Assembly (NCBI RefSeq): GCF_001667275.1
Contig: NZ_LZHV01000041.1
Coordinates: 1-64,000, forward strand
Direction: 5' to 3'
DNA: 64,000 nucleotides
From: Mycobacterium sp. ACS4054
GTDB taxonomy: Bacteria; Actinomycetota; Actinomycetes; Mycobacteriales; Mycobacteriaceae
Below are positions 9,107 to 16,341 of the stretch, piece by piece (position 1 is the stretch's first letter; every line of letters starts with the position of its first letter). The notes under the pieces were generated by a model. The model ran no database searches and had not been told where the DNA came from. It saw only the letters and a list, made by a program, of their open reading frames with translations. The translations under genes and the position numbers were made by a program.

Positions 9107-9122
9107 GTGACACTCGATAACT
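9102..9122. promoter_or_regulatory. Candidate TetR operator, copy 1
   Basis: Read on the minus strand this 21-bp site is AGTTATCGAGT-GT-CACTTGAC. It matches the site at 9942-9962 at 19 of 21 positions, and in both cases its TTGAC end is the -35 box of a promoter. The core AGTGtCACT is a perfect dyad. It lies about 102 bases before the tetR start and about 150 before the P450 start. Confidence 0.6.
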
Positions 9123-9224
9123 ACTTGAAAGCACTTGGATCGACGCGCCCGCGCAGTGCGCGCGAACGGACGGCACGCGTGCAGGCTTCCCCTCAGCCGA
9201 CGGGTGCTCGCTAAAGTGTCTGTG

Positions 9225-9914
9225 ATGACCACAGGCGCGCGGCGGAGAGTTCGCGACAAGGACGGCAAACAGCGAGCCCTCCTTGAAGCGGCCGCTGAGG
9301 TGTTTGCCGAAGCCGGATACTCGGCCGCGGCGACAAAGGAGATCGCCCGTCGCGCGGACTGCTCGGAGGCGATGCTGTTCCACTACTTCGGGGACAAGCG
9401 AGGCATCTTCGAGCAAGTCGTTTCTCGACAGATCGCGGACCTGGTCAGTGAGGCCGAAGAGCAAGTCGTGGCGGACCTGCCTGCGCGCTTCGAGGACTAT
9501 ATCGAGCAGCTTTTCCTTGCGAGATTAAGGATCGATGACCGGGACAGCGGCGTTCCCGGCTGGGACATCTCCGGTCGGGCGTTGTCGGATCCCGACTTCT
9601 CGCTGCGGGTGCTGCAACCCAATCACGCACGCCGTACGGCCGTGATTGCCGAAGGCGTTCGCCACTACCAGGCCGGGGGGCAGATCCGGGCCGACGTCGA
9701 CGCCGACCTATTCGCTGAGCTGCTGGCCAATTTCATCATCTTTACAACGAGCCTGGGACCACGCTGGTTCGGCACCGCCGAGTCAGACATTCGCGCGCAG
9801 ATCGAACTGGGTTCGCAAATCCTCGCCAAAGGGGTAAGCACGTCGACTACGAAGCCTCCCGCCAAGCGCAGCGGGCGGGTCCAACGGTCCCCCAAGGTGC
9901 GTGCGGCCGACTGA
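9225..9914 (+). CDS. TetR-family transcriptional regulator
   Basis: A 229-residue TetR regulator. The helix-turn-helix spans about residues 20-60 (LLEAAAEVFAEAGYSAAATKEIA.., then SEAMLFHYFGDKRGIFEQVV), typical of the family. The C-terminal half is a ligand-binding bundle. ATG at 9225 was chosen because the DNA-binding domain starts right after it; the frame open to 9135 adds an Arg-rich stretch. It lies between the P450 operon and the double CoA-transferase, with a near-identical 21-bp site flanking it on each side. It probably represses both arms until a pathway intermediate binds. The basic tail (KRSGRVQRSPKVRAAD) is unusual. Confidence 0.88.
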   Translation: MTTGARRRVRDKDGKQRALLEAAAEVFAEAGYSAAATKEIARRADCSEAMLFHYFGDKRGIFEQVVSRQIADLVSEAEEQVVADLPARFEDYIEQLFLARLRIDDRDSGVPGWDISGRALSDPDFSLRVLQPNHARRTAVIAEGVRHYQAGGQIRADVDADLFAELLANFIIFTTSLGPRWFGTAESDIRAQIELGSQILAKGVSTSTTKPPAKRSGRVQRSPKVRAAD

Positions 9915-9941
9915 AAGCCCCGACGACTCAACTACGGCCAC

Positions 9942-9962
9942 AGTTATCGAGTCACACTTGAC
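9942..9962. promoter_or_regulatory. Candidate TetR operator, copy 2
   Basis: Read on the plus strand this site is AGTTATCGAGT-CA-CACTTGAC. It differs from the copy at 9102-9122 only at the two central bases. Relative to the promoter it overlaps, its orientation is the same as in the P450 promoter. It lies 103 bases before the start of the 782-residue CoA-transferase. Confidence 0.6.
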
Positions 9963-9987
9963 ACGTCAGCTTTCCCGTCGCTAGCGT
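9958..9987 (+). promoter_or_regulatory. Sigma-A-like promoter of the double CoA-transferase gene
   Basis: A consensus -35 box TTGACA at 9958-9963 and a -10 box TAGCGT at 9982-9987 are separated by 18 bases. The first five bases of the -35 box belong to operator copy 2. Transcription would begin near 9994, leaving a leader of about 70 bases. Confidence 0.6.
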
Positions 9988-10065
9988 CGTTCCAATCGGC
10001 CGCAGCCATGCCGATACAGAGCACCTTGCTCTGCCGAAGGTCGTGAAGCGGAAAGTCGGGCCGCA

Positions 10066-12414
10066 ATGAACACTCTGCGGGGGGTTCGTGTCGTCGAGTG
10101 GGCGACGGAAATCACCGGTCCGTACTGCACCAAGTTGTTCGCGGACCTGGGAGCGGAGGTCATCAAGATAGAGGATCCGGATGGGGATCCATTTCGCCGC
10201 AGGATATTTGGCGATCGGCACGATGCCGGCGCGCTGTTCAACTTCCTTAACGCGGGCAAGCGTTCAGTCGTTGGCACGTCGCTGGCCGACCTGGAGCCTC
10301 TGATCGTTTCCGCCGATGTGCTCGTCGATTCTCTCGGCCCCGGAGCACTCGACCGCGAGCCCCTTCTGCGGCGCGCGCCACACCTGGTGATCGTGGCATT
10401 GACTCCGTATGGATTGACCGGACCGTACCGGGACAGACCCTCGACGGAGTTCACGATCCAAGCCGAGAGCGGAACCCTGGCGCTGCGAGGCCGTCCGGAC
10501 CAGCCGCCCATTCAAGCCGGTGGTCGGGTCTTCGAATGGGTCATGGCCAGCTACGCGGCCGTCGGGGCGCTGGGCGCATTGCGGCGGGTTCAACTCGGCG
10601 GCCCGGGTGAAATCGTTGACTGCTCGTTGCTGGAGGCTTGCCACCTCAGTGCCAGCGGATTCGCTGACGTCTACCACGAGTTGGCCGGTCGTCCCCCTTT
10701 GACCGTGCCGGCCCGACAAGTTGAAATCCCTTCCATCGAACCGACCGCGGACGGATGGGTGGGCTTCAACACCAATACCCGCCAACAATTCGAGTCGTTC
10801 CTGGCGATGATCGACCGACTCGATCTGCTCGACGATGATCCGGCGTGGGCCCTCGCCACGACGCGGTGGGAACGGCGGGAGGAGTGGAATCGAATTGTGC
10901 GGGAATGGACGACGCAACGTTCCACAGACGAGATCGTCGCGTTGGCCTCCGATCTGCGGATCCCCGTCTCACCGGTCAACAATGGGCAGACCGTGTTGGA
11001 CCACCCTCAGTTCGCGGCGCGCGCCGTGTGGGGCACGTATGCCGACGGCAGCTTCACCCACCCGTTGTCGCCCTACCGGATCAATGGCCGACGACCCGCC
11101 CCCACCGCCGGCGCTCCCCCGCTCGGCGAAATGAGAGAAGTGCCCGCCCACAGCAGGATTGCGGCCGCCAGCGACCGTGCACCGCGACTTCCTTTGGAGG
11201 GCCTACGAATTCTCGACGCGACAGCGTGGTGGGCGGGCCCCTCCTCCACTCACATTCTCGCTGCGCTGGGCGCCGAGGTCATTCACCTCGAGTCGACGCA
11301 GCGCCCTGACGGCGCACGGATGGCGGCCGCAGCGTTCGCCGCCCAATCTCAATGGTGGGAGCGGTCGGGGATGTACCTGGCGACCAACGCCAATAAGCGG
11401 GGGCTCACCCTCGACCTGTCCTCTCCCGACGGGCGAGAACTGTTGTTTGGACTCGTCAGATGCTCGGACATTCTGGTCGAGAACTTCTCGCCCCGCGTCT
11501 TCGACAATTTCGCCATCACGTGGGAGGCCGTGAGTGAGCAGAACCCCAGAATTGTGATGGTCCGGATGCCTGCCTTCGGGCTCGACGGACCGTGGCGCAA
11601 CAACGTGGGTTTCGCGCAAACGATGGAGCAGATGACCGGGATGGCGTGGGTGACCGGTCACGAGTACGACCAGCCGCGAATCCCCCGCGGCCCCTGCGAC
11701 CCACTGGCGGGAATGCACTCCGCGTTCGCCATGCTCGCCGGCCTCCGACAACGGGATGAAACGGGGCGCGGGTCGCTCATCGAAGTCTCAATGGTTGAGG
11801 CCGCGCTCAACGCCGCCGCCGAGCAGGTTGTCGAATTCACCGCCTACGGGAACCTGATATCGCGATTGGGAAACCGCAGCCGTGACGCCGCCCCACAAGG
11901 GCTCTATCAATGCGGGGGGGCCGAACGATGGCTGGCCATTTCGGTCGCGACCGACGAGCAGTGGCGCCAACTCAAGTCGGCTCTGGGCAACCCGGATTGG
12001 GCCGACGACCCCGCGTTGGATACCCACGAAGGGCGTGCCGAGGCACATGATGTGATCGACAAGCATCTCGAGCAGTGGGCTGGCCAACGAGAGTCCTCGG
12101 CTGCCGCAGAATTTCTTATCGAATACGGCGTCCCCGCAGCGGATTTGGCAGACGCCAGGGTCGGTTCGACGCACCCTCAGCTGGCAGCACGGGGCTTCTT
12201 CGAAAGCCTCGACCATCCCATCGTCGGACGACATCACGTGCCGGCGATTCCCTTCAGGTACCGCAGCGTTGAGACGTGGTATCGGTCGGCAGCGCCGACC
12301 TTAGGGCAGCACAACGCGAGCATCCTCGGCGACCTACTGGGCCTCGACGCCGCATCGATTGCAGCGCTCACAGAAAAAGGAGTCATCGGGACCAGCCCAG
12401 GCGGATTGGACTAG
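10066..12414 (+). CDS. Tandem double family III CoA-transferase
   Basis: A 782-residue protein holding two complete CaiB/BaiF domains, about residues 1-360 and 375-782. Each starts with the family's hydrophobic strand (GVRVVEWATEITGPY; GLRILDATAWWAGP). In both halves the position of the family's nucleophilic Asp is Glu: Glu190 in CSLLEACH and Glu578 in VSMVEAAL. The single-domain enzyme at 3717-4889 keeps Asp. Either Glu can serve or the protein is a variant transferase, racemase or binding protein. It starts the rightward arm under its own promoter and is followed five bases later by the ferredoxin. Confidence 0.88.
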   Translation: MNTLRGVRVVEWATEITGPYCTKLFADLGAEVIKIEDPDGDPFRRRIFGDRHDAGALFNFLNAGKRSVVGTSLADLEPLIVSADVLVDSLGPGALDREPLLRRAPHLVIVALTPYGLTGPYRDRPSTEFTIQAESGTLALRGRPDQPPIQAGGRVFEWVMASYAAVGALGALRRVQLGGPGEIVDCSLLEACHLSASGFADVYHELAGRPPLTVPARQVEIPSIEPTADGWVGFNTNTRQQFESFLAMIDRLDLLDDDPAWALATTRWERREEWNRIVREWTTQRSTDEIVALASDLRIPVSPVNNGQTVLDHPQFAARAVWGTYADGSFTHPLSPYRINGRRPAPTAGAPPLGEMREVPAHSRIAAASDRAPRLPLEGLRILDATAWWAGPSSTHILAALGAEVIHLESTQRPDGARMAAAAFAAQSQWWERSGMYLATNANKRGLTLDLSSPDGRELLFGLVRCSDILVENFSPRVFDNFAITWEAVSEQNPRIVMVRMPAFGLDGPWRNNVGFAQTMEQMTGMAWVTGHEYDQPRIPRGPCDPLAGMHSAFAMLAGLRQRDETGRGSLIEVSMVEAALNAAAEQVVEFTAYGNLISRLGNRSRDAAPQGLYQCGGAERWLAISVATDEQWRQLKSALGNPDWADDPALDTHEGRAEAHDVIDKHLEQWAGQRESSAAAEFLIEYGVPAADLADARVGSTHPQLAARGFFESLDHPIVGRHHVPAIPFRYRSVETWYRSAAPTLGQHNASILGDLLGLDAASIAALTEKGVIGTSPGGLD

Positions 12415-12419
12415 ACAAC

Positions 12420-12620
12420 GTGAAACTTCATGTCGACTCAGAAACGTGCCAAGGCCACAGCCGTTGTTACGCGGCGTATCCCGAGTTGTTCGACATCGAC
12501 GACGAAGGGACCGCCTTCGTGACCATGGAAGACATTCCGTCCGGATGGGAAGACCGGGCGCACAACGCAATCGCGAACTGCCCGGAGCGGGCCATACATA
12601 TCGTCAAGGAGTCGCCATGA
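12420..12620 (+). CDS. [3Fe-4S] ferredoxin
   Basis: A 66-residue ferredoxin of the P450-associated actinobacterial type. Ligands are Cys10, Cys16 and Cys54 in CxxHxxC...CP, with His13 where a 4Fe-4S protein would have the second Cys, which points to a 3Fe-4S cluster. The start is GTG at 12420; the longer frame from 12276 overlaps the CoA-transferase in another phase. Its stop overlaps the next ATG by four bases, so it is coupled to the alcohol dehydrogenase. It is the likely electron donor to the P450 at 7725-8951. No ferredoxin reductase gene lies in the cluster. Confidence 0.9.
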   Translation: MKLHVDSETCQGHSRCYAAYPELFDIDDEGTAFVTMEDIPSGWEDRAHNAIANCPERAIHIVKESP

Positions 12621-13732
12621 AGACCAAAGGAGCAGTTCTGTGGGGGCTGAACGAGCGGTGGTCGGTGGAAGAGATCGAACTCGATCCGCCACAGAAAGGC
12701 GAGCTACTCGTCGAGTTCGAAGCCACCGGTCTGTGCCACTCCGACCACCACATCCGCACCGGCGATATGTTCGGGGTGAGCTTCCCGTTGATCGGGGGAC
12801 ACGAAGGCGCCGGCATCGTTCGCGAGGTCGGTCCGGGAGTCCGCGATATGGCGGCGGGAGATCACGTGGTCACGTCGTTCCTGCCGGCGTGCGGCCGCTG
12901 CCGCTGGTGCGCCACGGGCCGTCAGAACCTCTGTGATTACGGGGCGATCATCCTGGCGGGGGTCCAGGCCGACGGCACCTTCCGGCGCCGAGCCAGAGGA
13001 CGGGGTATCGGAGCCCTTTCGGGCGTCGGCAGTTTCGCGCAATGGGGTGTGCTGTCGGAAGCCTCCGTCGTCAAGATCGACGACGATGTGCCGTTGTCGC
13101 GCGCATGTCTTCTCGGTTGCGGCGTGACCACCGGTTGGGGTTCGGCCGTCAACACCGCGAACGTCAGTCCCGGCGACGTCGTCGTCGTGGTGGGCTGCGG
13201 CGGGATCGGTAGCGGAGCTATCCAAGGCGCGCGCCTGGCGGGGGCGGAGCAGATTGTCGTGGTCGACATTGAACCGACCAAGCGCGACAAAGCTTTTCAG
13301 TTCGGCGCCACGCACTTTGCCACCTCGATCGAGGAAGCAACCCAGCTAGTCGGTGAGATCACGCGTGGGGTCATGGCCGACTCGGCCATCCTCACACCAG
13401 GTTTGCTCGAGGGCGCGATGATCAATGACGCTCTTAATGCGGTGCGGAAGGGCGGTGCCGTGGTGGCCACCGCCCTGGCATCGATGTCAGACGTGACGCC
13501 GACGCTGCCGCTGACGTTGTTCACGCTGTTCCAAAAGCGTCTCCTGGGCAGCCTGTACGGCGAAGCCAACCCCCGCGCAGACATCCCTCGACTCATCAGC
13601 CTCTATCGAAGCGGCAAGCTGTTGCTCGACGAAACCGTCACCACCGAGTACAAGCTCGACGACATCAATGAGGCCTACGACGACATGCTCGCCGGCCGCA
13701 ACATTCGCGGGGTGATCATCCACGAGCACTGA
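12617..13732 (+). CDS. Zinc-dependent alcohol dehydrogenase, class III/NDMA-type
   Basis: A 371-residue medium-chain zinc alcohol dehydrogenase. Catalytic zinc ligands are Cys40 (TGLCHSD) and His62 (GGHEGAG). The structural zinc lobe is Cys92, Cys95, Cys98 and Cys106 (CGRCRWCATGRQNLC). The dinucleotide fold carries VVVVGCGGIGSG near residue 195. Overall it looks like mycobacterial enzymes often annotated as NDMA-dependent. ATG at 12617 overlaps the ferredoxin stop (ATGA). It should oxidise an alcohol produced by the P450 or the epoxide hydrolase, feeding the aldehyde dehydrogenase at 4907. Confidence 0.9.
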   Translation: MKTKGAVLWGLNERWSVEEIELDPPQKGELLVEFEATGLCHSDHHIRTGDMFGVSFPLIGGHEGAGIVREVGPGVRDMAAGDHVVTSFLPACGRCRWCATGRQNLCDYGAIILAGVQADGTFRRRARGRGIGALSGVGSFAQWGVLSEASVVKIDDDVPLSRACLLGCGVTTGWGSAVNTANVSPGDVVVVVGCGGIGSGAIQGARLAGAEQIVVVDIEPTKRDKAFQFGATHFATSIEEATQLVGEITRGVMADSAILTPGLLEGAMINDALNAVRKGGAVVATALASMSDVTPTLPLTLFTLFQKRLLGSLYGEANPRADIPRLISLYRSGKLLLDETVTTEYKLDDINEAYDDMLAGRNIRGVIIHEH

Positions 13733-13807
13733 GCCTTTGGGAAGGCGGTCCACGTCGTTTCAGGCCCGCGCAGTCGATTCACCAATCGTCGTGAAGGGAT
13801 TCCACTC

Positions 13808-14221
13808 ATGTCATCACCAGCCGATACGGTCCGCCAGTTCTGCGCCTTGATGGAGCAGCGGGACGCCGACGCGTTGCGTCCACTGCTCGCCGAGGGGGCC
13901 GTCTATCAGAACGTGGGAATGCCCGCCTTCGTCGGACCGGACGCCATCGTCGAGAACATGGCGGCCCAGTTCGCCATGTTCCCGGACGCCTACGCATTCG
14001 AGATCGTCAACCTGGCCAGCGAGGGTTCCGTGGTGCTCACCGAACGCCTGGACTACATCCAGGCTCCGGACGGAAGCAAGCCGGCCATCCCGGTGATGGG
14101 AACCTTCGTCGTCGACGACGATGGGAAAATCACTCGTTGGACCGACTATTTCGACCTGAACCTGATCATGAAGCTCCTGCAAGGAGAGGACATCAGCGCC
14201 CTGGTGCCCGCGACCGCATGA
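13808..14221 (+). CDS. Limonene-1,2-epoxide hydrolase family protein (EphG-like)
   Basis: A 137-residue protein of the SnoaL/NTF2-like cone fold. It keeps the whole active site of Rhodococcus limonene-1,2-epoxide hydrolase with matching spacing: Tyr33 and Asn35 (YQN), Arg80 and Asp82 (ERLDY), and Asp113 (WTDYFD), which correspond to Tyr53, Asn55, Arg99, Asp101 and Asp132. Epoxide opening to a vicinal diol is therefore likely, as for M. tuberculosis EphG (Rv2740). The start ATG at 13808 has GAAGGGA upstream. Next to a P450 it suggests epoxidation followed by hydrolysis. Confidence 0.82.
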   Translation: MSSPADTVRQFCALMEQRDADALRPLLAEGAVYQNVGMPAFVGPDAIVENMAAQFAMFPDAYAFEIVNLASEGSVVLTERLDYIQAPDGSKPAIPVMGTFVVDDDGKITRWTDYFDLNLIMKLLQGEDISALVPATA

Positions 14222-14263
14222 GTTGGCACATCGATGATTCGCCCTAGCCGAGGATGTGGAGCC

Positions 14264-14659
14264 ATGCGGGTGCCAAGGGCCGTCGCCAAATTCAATCGTC
14301 GAGTCACCAATCCAGCCGCGCGGTCGATCACGCCGTGGCTTCCGTACCTTGGGACGCTCGAACATGTCGGACGGAAATCAGGCAAGCGTTATCGAACGCC
14401 GCTGTTGGTCTTTCCCACCCCCGACGGCTTCGTCGTCCTCATCGGGTACGGGCCGCATTCGGACTGGGTGAAGAACGTTTTGGCCGGCGGACAGGCGGTA
14501 TTGCACAGGCGCGGCAGTGGTATCGCGCTGGTCAATCCTCGCCTTGTGAGTAAGGCCGAGGGCGCAGCGATCGTTTCGGGGCCTTCAGGGATGTTCTACC
14601 GCCTGCTTCCGTACAACGAAGCGGCGATGGTGTTGACCAAGGTCGATTCCACGCAGTGA
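14264..14659 (+). CDS. F420-dependent nitroreductase family protein (Ddn-like)
   Basis: A small protein of the deazaflavin (F420)-dependent nitroreductase family, about 131 residues from ATG at 14264 (141 from ATG at 14234). The family signature HVGRKSGKRYRTPLLVF is present, followed by LIGYGPHSDWVKNVLAGG, the usual F420-binding region of Ddn-type proteins. Such enzymes use reduced F420 to reduce enones, quinones or nitro groups. It is the last gene of the rightward arm, 42 bases after the epoxide hydrolase. Immediately after it lies the outer copy of the tRNA-derived repeat. Confidence 0.75.
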   Translation: MRVPRAVAKFNRRVTNPAARSITPWLPYLGTLEHVGRKSGKRYRTPLLVFPTPDGFVVLIGYGPHSDWVKNVLAGGQAVLHRRGSGIALVNPRLVSKAEGAAIVSGPSGMFYRLLPYNEAAMVLTKVDSTQ

Positions 14660-14693
14660 CTTCGGGTGAGAAGTTGAGCCAGCGGGACGCCTG

Positions 14694-14730
14694 CACGAAC
14701 GCCTGGTAGGGCGGGCGGGGCTCGAACCCG
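14694..14730. repeat. Direct repeat of tRNA 3' end, outer end of the islet (att-like)
   Basis: These 37 bases are identical to 19345-19381, which hold the last 27 bases of the tRNA gene (CCA, acceptor 3' strand and part of the T arm) plus ten flanking bases. Identity stops at both edges. A copied tRNA 3' end facing the intact tRNA across 4.65 kb is the usual mark of site-specific integration. Confidence 0.75.
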
Positions 14731-14847
14731 GCCACAACTCAATCGCGCTCCACGCTCCCAACGGTTCCACTGGTGCGAGCGCCAATTCCAACCATGTAAG
14801 AGGTTTATGCCGCCATGTGAGCACGGCGGCGAAGGTGTGGCGGCCTA

Positions 14848-15774
14848 TCACCGAGTGATGGCGATGTGGTTGAGCAGGTCGCGCGCCGCTCCCGCGGGGC
14901 CCGTGGGGGCGCCCTGCCAGATCGCGCGCAGATCGCGTCTCAAGTCCAGATCGGCGACCGGGATCGCCCGCAAGCGACCATGAGTGAGGTCATCAGAGAC
15001 GGCCAGCCGGCTCATCACCGCCGGACCGGCGCCGGCCAGAACAGCAGCGCGAACCGCTGCCGGAGAAGCGAATTCGAGCGGATGAGCCACGGGCGCCGGC
15101 TGGTCCCCGTCCACGAATTCGTCAGCGCCCAACAAAAGGCGCCACCCCGACTTACGCGATACCAACGGCGTTCGGCGAAGCTCTGCCACGGTAATCGGGG
15201 CTGATCGACGAACCCACTTGTGATCGGGCGGCACGATGACGATCAGTTCATCGCGCCCGACAACCCTGCTGCGCAACCCGTGAAGCGCCCCGCGGGTTTC
15301 GATGAAACCGAGTTCCGCCTGCCCGTCACGCACGGCGGCGATCGCTTCCTCACTATCGGTCGCGTTGAAGCTGACCTCCGGAACGATGGCGCGGTGCCGC
15401 ACTGCCGCCGCCTGGAACGACACCAGCCAACGTGGCAGCAGTTGCTCGGCCACCGTTTGGCTGGCCACTATCTTGAGCTGGCTGCGATGCTCGGCGCGCA
15501 ATGACGCCAGGCCGGTGTCGACCCGCAGCGCGACGTCTAGTACCTGATCCGCCCATTCGGCGACGACCTCGCCCACAGCCGTCAGTTGCGCGCCCCGCGT
15601 CGTGCGAGTCACGAGGCGAACGCCGATCTGCGACTCGATAGAAGATAGTCGCGCCGAAACGGCCTGCTGACTGGTTCCCACCTCGCGGCCGGCCGCACTC
15701 AAACTGCCCGTCTTGGCGATCGCCGACAACACCTCCAGTGCGGAAAGTTCGGGCATCCGCGCGCTTAACGCCAC
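14848..15774 (-). CDS. LysR-family transcriptional regulator
   Basis: A 308-residue LysR regulator (302 from ATG at 15756). The winged helix spans about residues 10-65 (LSALEVLSAIAKTGSLSAAGREVG, SQQAVSARLSSIESQIGVRLVTRT in parts). The rest is a periplasmic-binding-protein-like effector domain. It is transcribed away from the secreted protein and the two exporters, with 156 bases between, the usual layout in which LysR activates the divergent genes. The effector is unknown. It lies inside the putative tRNA islet. Confidence 0.88.
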   Translation of the reverse strand: MALSARMPELSALEVLSAIAKTGSLSAAGREVGTSQQAVSARLSSIESQIGVRLVTRTTRGAQLTAVGEVVAEWADQVLDVALRVDTGLASLRAEHRSQLKIVASQTVAEQLLPRWLVSFQAAAVRHRAIVPEVSFNATDSEEAIAAVRDGQAELGFIETRGALHGLRSRVVGRDELIVIVPPDHKWVRRSAPITVAELRRTPLVSRKSGWRLLLGADEFVDGDQPAPVAHPLEFASPAAVRAAVLAGAGPAVMSRLAVSDDLTHGRLRAIPVADLDLRRDLRAIWQGAPTGPAGAARDLLNHIAITR

Positions 15775-15930
15775 GCCTGATCATAGGCATCGACGCAGGA
15801 TTTACGGGTCAAAACCCCAGGCAGCCCGGAACGGCAGCGTTTCCGTCTCCGCGGGATACAAGGCCGACTTGTACCGCAACAACAACTGAACCACTACTGC
15901 GCCGGGCGCGCCGAATGAACGATCAATGCC

Positions 15931-16260
15931 ATGAACACTTCGGAAAACACCAACCAGATCCACGACACCGCGAAAATCACCGCGCGTACCGCACCAGGCG
16001 GATTCCGGCGCCGCACCATGGCCGGAGCGCTAGTCATCATGGCGTTCGGCGCGACTGCCGTCGGTTTTGCTGCGACGGCCCACGCCGACGACAGCGCGCC
16101 GGGCCCGACCATCGAGGCCCCGGCGATCCAAGCACCGGTGCCCGCGCCCGTCGCCCCCTGGGTTCCGACGTTCCAGCGCTGGGCAGGCAACTACTGGCCC
16201 GGGCACCTTCAGTGCGGGTTCCCCGGCTGGCGCGGCCCCTTTCAGTGCTGGTACGGATAA
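15931..16260 (+). CDS. Small secreted protein with Trp/Cys-rich tail
   Basis: A 109-residue protein with an Arg-rich n-region (GFRRRTMAG), a hydrophobic core and a clear AHADD cleavage site near residue 52. The mature peptide is about 57 residues: a Pro/Ala-rich linker, then a compact tail with two cysteines and several tryptophans (WAGNYWPGHLQCGFPGWRG, ending FQCWYG). No known family was recognised. It lies between the LysR gene and the first exporter, so it may be secreted together with, or respond to, the exported compound. Confidence 0.6.
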   Translation: MNTSENTNQIHDTAKITARTAPGGFRRRTMAGALVIMAFGATAVGFAATAHADDSAPGPTIEAPAIQAPVPAPVAPWVPTFQRWAGNYWPGHLQCGFPGWRGPFQCWYG

Positions 16261-16341
16261 CGCCTCAACGAGGTCGGGCATTTGCCACCGTCCAACGGTT
16301 TCCATTCCTATCGTCAGTTCGTGAAGTCGGAGGTACGTCGA

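Noticed and set aside
8952..9464. N-terminal extension of the P450 to 579 residues
   Set aside because: It would cross the promoter and the divergent TetR gene and lacks P450 features.
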